Origin: Paramecium tetraurelia
Lineage: Eukaryota; Ciliophora; Oligohymenophorea; Peniculida; Parameciidae
Assembly (NCBI RefSeq): GCF_000165425.1
Contig: NW_001798995.1
Location: 91,853-155,852 of the forward strand
DNA length: 64,000 nt
Reading direction: 5' to 3'
In this document: positions 1 through 11,200 of the stretch, piece after piece
How the letters are laid out: each line of letters begins with the position of its first letter
Position numbering within the stretch: the first letter of the stretch is position 1
Program-made: the position numbers and the translations under genes
The notes under the pieces: model-generated
What the model saw: the letters and a program-made list of their open reading frames with translations, nothing else
The model's database searches: none
Told to the model about the DNA's origin: nothing

Positions 1-1091
1 AAGCAATTTGAAACATAAAGAACCAGTTACAGAATACATTTTCTTGTTTTTGTTCACAATTATCTTTGATTTCATTCTCGTTATCTGGATAGAAAATAAT
101 TAGGACTATGTTTATGTGATATTAGTTTATTGCATAGGAGTTGTAGTCTTATTGAATACATTTAGAGTAAAAGATTGGGATATAGTTTTTAAAAAAGGGG
201 CAGGAGTGTTTTTATATGACTTTGCTTTACTCATTCTAATGGTGTTCATTTATTATGCTATTCCTAATGTTGTGGAATCACTCCAAGATCGCTAGGGTAG
301 AATATCGGGAATGCAGAGTTTCCTATACCTTTATCCCTTATTCGATTGGATTATGGAAATGTTCATGGATTACATTTACAACTAGAGTTAGTTTGCTGAA
401 TTGTATATCTATCAACTCCAATTAATTATTCTTGGCATGAAAATAGGGTATTTTGTATAGTTTATAATAGAATTTTAAACATTGTGGATATTTGGACATT
501 TGAGTTTTGGTACAATATTTTATTGCTTGGAATTATGAGGGCTAACAATTCCTCCATGTTTCTTACAGTTTTTCTTAGAAGATGGGTTTTCTACTTAATT
601 CCAGATTTACAATTCATTACTAAAATGAGTGAAACCAAGAAATCCTTGAAGGGAAAACATGGTGCTTATTTAGAACATCTATTTTGGATTGTTTTCTATT
701 ACTTTTTCTATTTAACCAATTCTAGTGTGCCTTATGTTGCTAAGAAAACGGTTTTTATAAGCAATTGTTAATTTGACAATGAGATTTGGAACTTCACGAG
801 AGAGTATTATTAACCAATTGTTATTTGGGGTTTGTTGCTCATTGCTGAGATTGCTGGAATCATGTTGAATAAATAGAAGTATGAAATGTTGTTTTGATTT
901 CTTTTAGAAAATATGATAACATTAAATATGAGGGTGGTTGTAAATTCAATTTGATAGGAAATGTGTTCATACGATTGTCAGGTTATTACTTTTTTTAGAT
1001 TGCTGTAATGATCCCATTCCTCTTTAAATCATTAAATGATATTAGTTAAATAAATTAGCATCTGGAAACAAAAGATACAGAATAGTATTGA
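1..1091 (+). CDS. Multi-pass membrane protein, 5'-truncated, family not recognised
   Basis: The frame starting at base 2 is open from the window edge. It reads as alternating hydrophobic segments and short polar loops, with at least seven candidate membrane spans. Two short introns keep the frame: 448-470 (23 nt, GTATTT...ATAG) and 879-907 (29 nt, GTATGA...TTAG). After the second, the protein continues with a GGCKFNLIGNVF stretch and another membrane span. TAA and TAG are used as Gln. The 3' end is not settled. The simplest reading stops at TGA 1089-1091, but a 41-nt intron near 1005-1045 would join a protein-like frame that ends near 1318. The start lies outside the window. No diagnostic motif was seen, so channel, transporter or receptor cannot be separated. 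Confidence 0.6.
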
Positions 1092-1840
1092 TTTTTATCG
1101 TATATATATAAGTGCCCAATTCATTTATTAAAACTAAATATTTATTTAAATAAGAATAAAAGATTAATAAAATATGGATGAAAAAATATCTTTCTGAGAG
1201 TGGAAAAGTCATATTAAAATTTGGATACATTTTGAGGGATTGTTATTTAGTATGCAACAACGAATAATAATATTTGTTGTAAATTTAAGAGAAGTTATTA
1301 GATTCATCTAATGATTGATCAATTCAAAGGGGGATTCTCGTTTTAATCGAGTGAGTTTGCGAAAGGCAAAAAAGGAATTTGTTTAAAGTTATTCGAATGG
1401 GGGGGAATGAACTTTCTGGGAGAGAAATCGTGGTTCATTACTCAAAATAAAAATTTTTATTCTTTTATTAATTAGAAAAAACTAAAATTTATAATTTTTT
1501 ATCTGTTATAAAATTTTTCAAAAATTTAAATCTCATAATCAAATAAATGGGAAGGGCTGTGTTTCACTTAATAAAAATTAATACCCACACAGAGTACTAA
1601 CCTTAAATATAGGGAATTATAATTTTTTATTGAAAATTAAAAAAATGATAATTCATGATTATCATCAATGATCTTCTTATCATGCTTATCAATATTTATT
1701 ATGTTGTATTGGGTAAAAATAGCCACCTCATCGATGCTATATGATCGCTTTTGATTTTTAAAATTCCGTGTTAATATCTAGTATGTGTTTTGAATAAATT
1801 TAATGTTATTAACAAAATTTTGTTTATTAGAGCGCCATCG
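1092..1840. other. Intergenic stretch with a GC-richer island at about 1320-1440
   Basis: Most of this stretch is AT-rich and shows no convincing gene. The part around 1320-1440 is clearly richer in G and C than its flanks and contains a run of seven Gs and a small inverted repeat (CTCG...CGAG near 1335-1350). It could be a last exon of the upstream membrane-protein gene, since one frame stays open through it, or an unrecognised structured RNA. No known RNA family signature was seen. Confidence 0.35.
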
Positions 1841-2912
1841 ATGCAATAACAAGTTATTAATTCCTTAATTTTCTAGACTCAGGAAAAATGCATTAGACAA
1901 TTGTTCATTCCACACTGTGCAAGTAGAAGTGATCAAAAAAGTCAATCTGTATAAGATGACGGCTCTAAAAAAACTTTGTTAAGACTTGCAGACCAAGATG
2001 TACCGTCTTCAATAGGATTTGTGATGACAAATTTAAATAGACAGGATTCATGCTCATAGTCTTAGTTAGAATAATAAGAAAACGATTTCTAATAATAGAG
2101 TATTAACAAAAAGAAAGGTAAAAAATTTGCCATATTTTATTATTATTTCTGTAGAAAGAAAAAAACATCACAGCCTCAAATATTTAAGTCGCTAGGTTCA
2201 CAGTCTTGTCGGATCGCAAAGAGAAACCACCTATAAACAGATGGCAGACTTGCTTGCTTCAGAAATAAGTAAATCAAGTTTATCTGTAAATATATTAATT
2301 AAATTTTTATATTTTCTAGTCAGAAAGTAAAAACCTCAAACGCAGAGTTTATGATTCCATTAATGTAATGGTTGCTCTAGGAGTCCTAGAAAAGCAGAAA
2401 AAGATCATCACAAAAGGATCGATGTTTCAATAGAATCATATGACGAGTAGATACGCCAGAGATACCAGAGACAGATATGAAATTTTGAGAGTACACTTTA
2501 TCAATATACATTAGCAATAACAATTTGATGAACTCAAGAGAAAGAAGATCTTATTTTAAAAATTGACCGATTAGGCAAAAAGAATAAATGCCTTAATCGA
2601 TCAAAACAAGTATCATACTTAAACAATATCCACATTAGACGTCTCTAAAAAGACGAGTCAGACTTCCTACAAGGTCAATAACTTAAAATATATCAATTCC
2701 CGATTATGATATTCAAGTTACCTTAAAATGCAAAAGTATTAGAATTAATTATACAATAGCTTAATATCATACCTACAGAAGGGAAATCTTAGGTCTAAAT
2801 TTTGTCAGATCATGAAATTAAAATTGTTGGGGATTATGATATTTTGCCTTTAATCAAAAGAATTGAAGAAGCAAAAGATAACATAATTCCTGGACCAATG
2901 TTGAATTTATGA
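1841..2912 (+). CDS. DP-like (E2F dimerisation partner) winged-helix transcription factor
   Basis: DP proteins pair with E2F to control cell-cycle genes. The diagnostic part is the DP/E2F winged helix: TYKQMADLLASEI, then LKRRVYDSINVMVALGVL followed by KQKKIITKG, which matches the DP consensus RRVYDxLNVLxAM. A coiled-coil-like segment rich in Gln and Lys follows, then a C-terminal stretch around VGDYDILPLIKR that resembles the end of the DP dimerisation region. ATG 1841 gives MQQQTQEK; introns read at 1853-1876 (24 nt), 2118-2154 (37 nt) and about 2295-2328 (34 nt). Between about 2674 and 2717 the frame changes. Either a 44-nt intron (GTCAAT...TCAAG), long for this genome, is removed, or a base is missing. 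Stop TGA 2910-2912. No E2F gene is adjacent. Confidence 0.75.
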
Positions 2913-3413
2913 TAAACTAATAAAGAAAATTTTGCCATCATTTTCTTACTAAAACCATAATTGTCCATTTATTAGGACTATTAGCACAACTATATGTTTT
3001 TTTTTTAAATTTTAATTAAGCGGGAAAATTTTATTTTAAAAAAAAGTGCAATAATTATTATTAATCAATCATTATGTTACATATTAGGTAGTTCTTTAAT
3101 GAATTCATTATAGAGATAGACCTCTTGAATTATTTTCAATATCTTTAATCTATTGATCAAATAGAATAGAAAAACAACCCCTTTCATAATAACTTAAGCA
3201 AAACAGTGATTCCAATATTATTTCAAGTATATAAACTTCAATCAAATTTTTAAATACTTTCTATTAAATAATAAAATTTCGTTTATATTTTCTTAATGTT
3301 TTTCAATATAACTTAAAGCATTTAATTCTTTTCAGGTCTCTCTTAAGGTCTTTATTTTTTATATAAATGAATTTGAGGAGATTTTGTGATATTAATTTTT
3401 ATATAATAATCAC
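2913..3413. other. AT-rich intergenic region
   Basis: About 500 bases between the DP-like gene and the RING/TRAF gene. It contains A and T runs and no frame with protein-like composition. No promoter motif could be named. Confidence 0.5.
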
Positions 3414-4999
3414 ATGTAAAAATAATTTGAAGGATAAAATGACATAGAAGATTACTTCATAGAAATTGAACAGGTTTAAAGCGATGTAAATTTTAATAAT
3501 AAAATGCATCAGAATGTCAATCCATACGACATTAAATGTCCAATTTGTTTAAATGTATATTTGGATCCAATATCATGTGACTCGTGTATGAATCATTTTT
3601 GCAAGAGATGCCACTAATAGAAATAAGTAAGTATATAATGATAATGAGAAAGAGTATGAAATGCCCTTTATGCAATCGGCAAGTTGAAACAAGAAAAGCA
3701 TTTCCTCTATTGAGATAATTGTTGAGTTAGTTAAAAATTAAATGTCATCATTTTGAATAAGGTTAGATATTAATTCTGATTTTAGGTTGTCGAGAAATAA
3801 CTGATTATGATTCTTATGATAAGCATGTGAAATAGTGTGATTTTAGTGAGGAAATTTGTGGATTGATGGATGGTAAATTATAATGTAATGTGGTCAAATT
3901 TAAGAAGGATATATAAAGACATAGAATTTATGAATGTAGTTATCGATAATGTGAATGTTGTCACTGCCATAAATTAGTAATTTATACATATTAAGAATTC
4001 TATTAGTTTAGCAATTTTAAATTATAGACACATGAGCTCAAATGTGATGAGGCTCTTACCAGATGTCCAAAATGTCATATATAAATTAAGATAAAGGATC
4101 AATCTAGCCATCTTCAGATATGTGATCAGAACATAGATAATTGCACTCATTGCAGAGGAGAATATTCATTATAGCAATTGTTAATACACTAAAATGAATG
4201 TCCATTAAGACCAATTTGTTGTGTTGGATGTTCATAAAGTTTTACTCTCAGTGTTTACTACATTCATTAAACAAAATGTCCAAAATTTCCATAAATATGT
4301 CCTAATTGTAATAAAAAAATTATCAGGGAACAATTTTAGAATCACACATTCAATGATTGTTTGATCTACATCAAAACATCGCATGAGAAAGATATATAAA
4401 ATCTAATTAAAAAGCAATAAATGCTCGAAATTGAATTAACCAAAAATGATAAAATAATAAAGTAAAGAAAAATTGGATTTTAGGTTCTCCAATCGATTTA
4501 AAGATCCGGAAATCTTTCTAAATTTAAATAAGACAGTTGCTTTTGTTAAGAACATAGCAACTAAAAAGAGAGATAGATTTGTTCTATTTAAAAATCCCAT
4601 TTCAGAATTAAGAAAACAATGGAAATTCAAGTATTTATTTAATTTATAGCTAGATGCAAACAAGTCAAAAGTTCATGGTATGCTGTCGGTATAACAGAAT
4701 TATCCACTTTGCATTCTCTAAAAAGATATTAAGATATAGGACATGGATCCTATCTAGTGTCTTCAAATGGAACAATGTATAATAATCACAAGGATGATCA
4801 GAATTCAAAAGAAAGTGATTTTTCAATCAATACAAATGATATTATTGTTATAAATGTCGATTTCGAGGCAGGTCTATTGGAAATAATTAATACAACTTAA
4901 AATTTATCACTTGAAATAGAGGCAGATTTTGAAGGAAAAGAATTTTTTGGATGTGCTTGTTTAAGAACTGCAGGAGATGAGATTTAAATAATTTAATGA
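3414..4999 (+). CDS. RING / TRAF-type zinc finger / SPRY-like protein, probable E3 ubiquitin ligase
   Basis: The N-terminal RING is visible as CPICLNVYLDP, CDSCMNHFCKRC and, after an intron, KCPLCNRQ. Next come several TRAF-type zinc fingers with paired Cys and His, for example CDFSEEIC, CPKCHIQIK and CPNCNKK. The C-terminal third, about 130 residues, looks like a SPRY/B30.2 domain (WYAVGITE, GHGSYLVSSNG, NDIIVINVDFEAG). Introns: 3627-3652 (26 nt), 3762-3785 (24 nt), 4462-4483 (22 nt) and 4631-4653 (23 nt); each restores a conserved frame. ATG 3414 is in frame with the RING; ATG 3504 is an alternative start. Stop TGA 4997-4999. RING plus TRAF fingers normally means E2 binding and substrate ubiquitination; the substrate is unknown. 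The RING histidine/cysteine set looks complete. Confidence 0.75.
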
Positions 5000-5088
5000 T
5001 TTTATATTATAGAATTAAGCTAAAATTTTAGTCAGAATAGTTAAAACAATTATAATTTAAATGAATCCATTAAGAAATAACTAAATTG

Positions 5089-6168
5089 ATGTAGGTTCAA
5101 AGCCAATAAAATTCGAGATAATCTAGGAAGAGAATTTTTGATTCTCCCATTTCAGAATCAGTATCCTTATCAAGAAATCAATCTACTAATTTTACTCCTG
5201 TGCAATTTGATGAAAATGAAAGAATACTAATCAAAACATCACAATTTTTTACGATCACTCCAGTTGATTAATCAATCCAAGAAGCATAGTTTTAGTAGCC
5301 AATTTAAGCAGAAATTGCTTTTACAATATAAAATACTCCTTAATTTTTTAAGCAAAACAAATTTATTAGAAGAGAACTAGGAAAATATATAAATGAAAGT
5401 GGGTAATTAAAAATTGATGAGGGATAGTCAGAGGACATGTAATCAAGTGAAGAAAGCCTAAACTCCTTTCCTTAAAAATTTATTAGTAAATTCGAAAAAA
5501 ATGACAGTATAAAATAATAGTCCTTAGTTACAAATCATTAGAACTAATAGGATTACTCATTAAAAATTTCAGATTTAAAGTCAGAACAAATTTTAAAAGA
5601 TATTTAGATACAAGAAAATCAACTAGATAGTAATAATAACTCATAAAGGATGACACAAGTTATTTTTAGTATTTAAAAATCCTAAATAGATTAGCAGAGC
5701 GCAAAATCAATAGAATCTGTAAAAAATGAAAACTAAGACTCAATTATATCTAATGCTTAATTAAGCTAATAATTTAATTAACAATAATCTTTTGATTAAT
5801 CAAATATTAGTTAATGGTCAGTTGAGTAAATCGAAATTTTAATTTAAGGAATTTAAGTTACAAAATATAGTCGCAAAACATTATTTGGTAAAAAGAGAAG
5901 AATATTGTAAGTTTCTCCAGATCTAAAATTATTAATCTTTAGAAATTTAGAACATAAAATTACAAAAACATACTCGATTAACAAAATTACTAAAATAGAA
6001 AAAGGAGCAAATACAGAAACATTCAGATTGTATAAACCAAAATCCGATATTTTATGGTTATGCTTTTCAATATTTCTTGATGAACGAACAGTTGATCTAA
6101 GTGTAAAAACATAAGAATAATTAAGATAAATTTTAGATTGCCTTTATGGATTAATCTAAAAGAATTGA
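5089..6168 (+). CDS. Protein with C-terminal PH-like domain
   Basis: ATG 5089 is the first ATG after an in-frame TGA at 5062 and opens one uninterrupted frame of about 359 codons to TGA 6166-6168. The first 240 residues are polar and low in structure (Gln, Ser, Asn, Asp), typical of a disordered linker. The last 110 residues have the alternating strand pattern and closing helix of a PH fold: RKTLFGKKRRILQVSPDLK, LLIFRNLEHK, WLCFSIFLDERTVDLSVKT and EQLRQILDCLYGL. The ERTVDLS...T box followed by a helix resembles the C-terminal end of PH-like domains found in plant and protist proteins. Function is inferred only as membrane or protein docking. An alternative start with an unseen intron cannot be excluded. 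Confidence 0.6.
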
Positions 6169-6731
6169 ATACATATATATATATAATTATATCCTTAAAA
6201 TTAATTGTTATTACGAGTATGAATTTATAAAGTAAATTAAAGTTTCAAAATAGAATATAAGAAGGTATTATATGAATATCCAAAAATAATATGTATTTTT
6301 TAAATATTTCATACTCCTTTTATAGAGACTTAACATTTTTGTTAAATTTATTCCTGAAATGTAATTGAACTATTGGGGTAAATATTTCATGAGAAAATCC
6401 AAATTCAAATAATTAAAATTATTACACAAATCTATTATATTAATACTTCTAAGATTATTTTTAAACTTCATCAAAACAATTATATGATTTATTTTTAGAT
6501 TATATAAAAATAAAATTATTCATATTTTTTAATTCTTTTATACTTAGGACAGTCTTTTAAAAAGTTTATTAATATTAGGAAATTCTAGAATTTTTAATGA
6601 GTATTTGACCAACTTTAGCTAAACCAAAATGATTACCATTAACAAATGCTTAGATTTAAGAGTTAAGATTTGATATAAAAAGAACAAAGAATTTTTATAA
6701 TGTATTAATTATCTATTCTAATTTAATAAAA
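6169..6731. other. AT-rich intergenic region
   Basis: About 560 bases of strongly AT-rich sequence with no protein-like frame. It contains short A/T tracts and ATATAT repeats near 6170-6185. Confidence 0.5.
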
Positions 6732-7505
6732 ATGATAGTAGGCAAATAACAACTTCTCAATTAGTAAAATCCTTAATTTCAACACTCAGAAGGAACATGT
6801 CTTTGTGGTGTTTGCTTATGTGGAAATTGTTTATGTAAAGCATAACCAATAAAACAAACTTACCTTAATAAATTAAAGAGTGTTTATGAAACTGATTTCT
6901 AATAAAGATACTCTGTCCTACCTAAAGCCAGACCTATTATAATAGAAGAGCCAAAGAGAAGAAGGGCTTTCTCATAAAATTCAGTTTATGATGAGGACTT
7001 TACACCAAAATAAATATCTCAAGGCCATGCTGATGAAAGACAGCATTTACCTTAATTAAAAATTCCTTTTGCAGGCTGTAATTCATATGCTTTATAATAT
7101 CCTAACAAATGTACAGATCCTCCTTAATAGCTAAGACCAGTGAATCAAATATAATTGCTTCCTGCAAAAATGGATAATATTTCTTAATATTAAAGAGAAT
7201 ATAAATTACGACAAAAATAAAGAGAGCATGAATTCTCAAACTTCTCGAAAATTATGAATAAAAGATTGCACATCAATAGTAAGGACAAATTAGTCTACTC
7301 AAATTCGAGTTATTAGGAGTAATTTAAGGCAAGATAATCTATCCCTCTAATAAAATTACCTATACAATAATCAAGTTTACCATTTGGAATAAGCAACATA
7401 GGAATTAATCCATTTGTAAGTCAATCCAAATTCGAATTTGCTTCAAAACCTTAGGAATAATGCGAAGCTAATAGAAGAATCCAAGAAATCTGCAGCAAGA
7501 GTTGA
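6732..7505 (+). CDS. SAXO/STOP-like protein with N-terminal Cys-repeat motif, possible axonemal microtubule stabiliser
   Basis: A single intronless frame of 257 codons runs from ATG 6732 to TGA 7503-7505. Near the N-terminus is a striking Cys array, CLCGVCLCGNCLC. SAXO (FAM154) proteins begin with a similar Cys-rich motif and carry spaced repeats that contact microtubules. Downstream are spaced, similar elements of the type (S)VYETDF, SVYDEDF and SSYQEQFKAR, each followed by basic and proline-containing residues; this fits a repeat with a short tyrosine/acidic/phenylalanine core. The protein is basic with no membrane segment. If the assignment holds, it would sit on ciliary or basal-body microtubules, in keeping with ciliary genes nearby. 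An unrelated zinc-binding Cys motif is the main alternative. Confidence 0.5.
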
Positions 7506-8206
7506 AAAATTACAATTTATTTTTATAAGAAGAATATCATATCATATATTTAATACACTATAAATAATTCTTACTAGAGTATATCAAAAACAATAAATGA
7601 TTCATGAATGAAGGTAATTCATAAATATTTATGGAAATATTGACATACTAACTTAAATTAATGTAAACATTTCAGTTATTATGCTAGATATAGAATTTTT
7701 TTATAATGCAGTTAGAAAACTTAAAGTGTATTTTAAAATGATTTATTAATAAATATTTTTTATTTTATAAAAATTAATATAAATTAATATAAATTTATTT
7801 AACCGCAATTTTTCTATTTTATACTACAATGGGATAATTATTACAAAAATATTAAAATTTTCCATGCTTAGATGATTTAAAATATGGATATTATATGCTC
7901 TAGTTTTCTCTTTGAAAGAATGGAACAGCAATTATTGATTTCTAGAAAATTTAGGGTGGATTAAAAATGGGTACATCAAAAATAATTTAGTAATGATATA
8001 ACAGTAAAGAAGTGTTACGATGAGCTGATAATTGAATCAAAATTAGCCTAGCATTATTTAATTTTACACCTACCTTCAAACTGTTATTAATTTATATTTA
8101 TACTTTAAATTTTTGATATTTTTAATTTAGATATTTTCTGGGGGTAATAAAGGCTCTTTAGATATTATGAAAAAGACTTAATAATTTTATTTCCAAAAAA
8201 AAAAAT
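7506..8206. other. AT-rich intergenic region upstream of the giant surface-protein gene
   Basis: About 700 bases with no convincing gene. It holds long A/T tracts and a ten-base A run at 8196-8205 just before the next start codon. Confidence 0.5.
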
Positions 8207-11200
8207 ATGTTTATCAGCACTCTATCGACTATGCTATTAATGCTTTTGACCAATTCATCAGAAGGTTAAAAATGAGTAGTATATTTTAGCAATGATGGAT
8301 GCAACAATGGATTCAACAACCGATGCAGTTGTAATTCTTGCTGTTTCTACAGTTTTAGGTAAAGAAAACTCTACTCCTACAGGTTCCATAGTGGGAGGCA
8401 CAACATTATACATGAAAGTAATAATATCATATAAGAATTATAGGTTTAAGGATTAGATTAAACAGCTAGTAACAATGCTGTATATATTGGAAAGTATCCT
8501 TGTATTATTTCCGATAAGGGAGTCAACGGATTGTTCATGAACTGTAAAACAACAAAACCAGATCCAGATGACAATAACTTATCTAGCTTAGAAATTGTTG
8601 TTAAGGTATCAGGTAAACCAGACTCTGTTTGTACATTTAGTGGTCCATAATGTCATTTCACATACTCTTAATACTATACACCAAAATTATTTTATGTGAC
8701 TCCAAGGATCAAATTATCCAAGAACATTAAGTTATTGGAGGAGCCCAAGTGGGCTGTATCTAGCTCAGTTGTTTAATTACTAGAGGGACAATTCATGGGA
8801 GCTAACAGATGTGACAGATTCACAGTTCAAGATCAAGTATCCAGATGAGATCAATTTCTGGGATGATCAAGTTGTATGTCAGGTTTCAGCTGAAATCAAA
8901 GCTGGTTACTATGATTATACTATTAAATCATAAAGTGGATATCAAACTAATGACGTAGGAGTTAAATAAAAAAGAGTTTAATCTGACAGAACATACGACT
9001 CAAAGTATTTATATAATTAATATTTTTCAGAGTTCTTCCAATTATTACAGAGATTAATACAAATTTCGCATCGCCAGAAGGATAAATTATCGAAATATCT
9101 GGATATGGATTTAGTCCAATCCCATCTGAGAACACAGTTAAAATTTCAGGCTAAGCTGAAACTATTTAAGTGTTATCATCAACCCCAACTACAATCAATG
9201 CCAAAATACCAAAACTAACTAATTTACCTACTCTTGCTGATGCTACTGAGAGTTCTGTTTTCATCTAAGGAAGTGGATTACATTATACTAGATGGGATGT
9301 TTCTGGATTAAATTTGAATTGTGCTTCATTTAGAACATAAATCATTACTAACAAAGCTTAATTAAACAGTAGAATTTAATTTGATGGTATTTATCCAGAA
9401 CCTGATGTCTAAAATTAATTTGGAGAATATTATGGATAATACTTTAGAGGTTTCTTAAAAGCACCATTCACTGGAAATTATAGATTCTATGTTGCTTCAG
9501 ATGACTGTGCTTAATTCTTTATTTAAACAGCTTAAGTTAAATAACCAATTAGACCAGATACTGCAACAGCTGCAAGTGGATGGAATCCTTATAGAAACTA
9601 TTGGTATGAATATTTGACTTATTCCTATAACATCAAATCTATATCTGAAACTGTTGCTTTATAATAAGGAGAATTTTATTACATTGAAGCTTATGATCTC
9701 AAATGGAGCATCAGGCGGATATCTTACACTTTCTATGGAAGTTGAGAGTGCTACTAGAAAATCGAACTCACTAAATAGTGTCTATGAAATTTCAACATCT
9801 TACACACCAGTTAAAGAAGTGATTGAAATCACTTTATATAATTCTGTTGGAAATACTTTATTAGCAGGTAAGTATTAACTTTAATTCACTTATGGCACTA
9901 AGACTACACCACAAACTACTTTATTTTACTCATACACTACTGGAGATATTGTACCAAATGCCAATGCAAATGCTATTAAGAATGCAATCTAAAATTGTGG
10001 AGCAGGTTATTTAGTAACTGTTATAGCTACTAAGTTAGATAATACTGGAGTTGCTTTAGATGACACTGCAACAACGTTTGCTGGATATAAATATACAATT
10101 ACATTTGATTCTCATAGAGGTACGACCAATTATAGAGCACTTCCAAAGTTTGTATCATTCTCTTTAAATGGAGGAACTCCTGTTAAAGATATTGTAAGAA
10201 CTCAAGAACCACTTGATCCAATCAGTGGAACATTCTAGTTAACAATGACTATTAATGGAATTGACAATTTATTCTAAGTGTCTGCTAATGTTTATGATTT
10301 ACCTTTTGATGCATCAACATCATTGATTGCTGATAATGTTGAAAGAATTACTGGAGAAAGACCATTTGTTTGGACAGTTGGAAGAGCATAAGATGGATGG
10401 AAATGGTTCGTTGTTTTAAGATCTAATGTTGATTAATTAACTGATTTTTCAGTTTCAACCAATGTTCTTGTTTCAGGAAATGGAGATGTAACTGCTGCTG
10501 TTACTAAACCCATACCAGATAGTACTAATTTATTATTTGAACCTATACCAAATGAAATACTCTTTACTTATAGTTAACACCCTTAAGTTTAAGTTGAAGT
10601 TTAATACCAAATAAAAGAAAATAATGTTGTTGTAGAAACAGAATAAATTTTAGCTGGTTGCGAATAATTTGAAGCATGTGATTTCACTTTAAGTGATGAA
10701 AAGACACCAACATTAACAGCTTACTCTGTTAGCGGATCTCAATTATCATTAACTCTAGCACAAGGAGCTGGTTTATCAATAACTAAGACAGACTTAGATA
10801 TTTCATTTGAAGGAGCTGATTGCACAAATATTCAATTCTCCACCTTCACATCACCTTACTCAATCACTTGTACTTTAGAATAATTGAATTCATAAAACAT
10901 TAAGGAAACTGGTGATAATTAAGTGCCAGCTATACATCATAAAGCTATTGGTTTCTCTAAAGTTGAAGCAGGAGTAACTGGAGAAAATGTTGGTTTGGTT
11001 ATATCTTCAATTTTACCAGCAACAGGTTCACCAGATGGAGGTACAACTATTACTATTACTGGTACTGGATTCCCTAAAAATCTAAATAGAGATTTTACAT
11101 TCTAAATTGATGGCTAAGATGTTCATCCATTATCAATTACTAATACCTAGATTATTTTTGTTACACCAAAGAAAGCAAGTGGGGGAACTGGAGCAATTTC

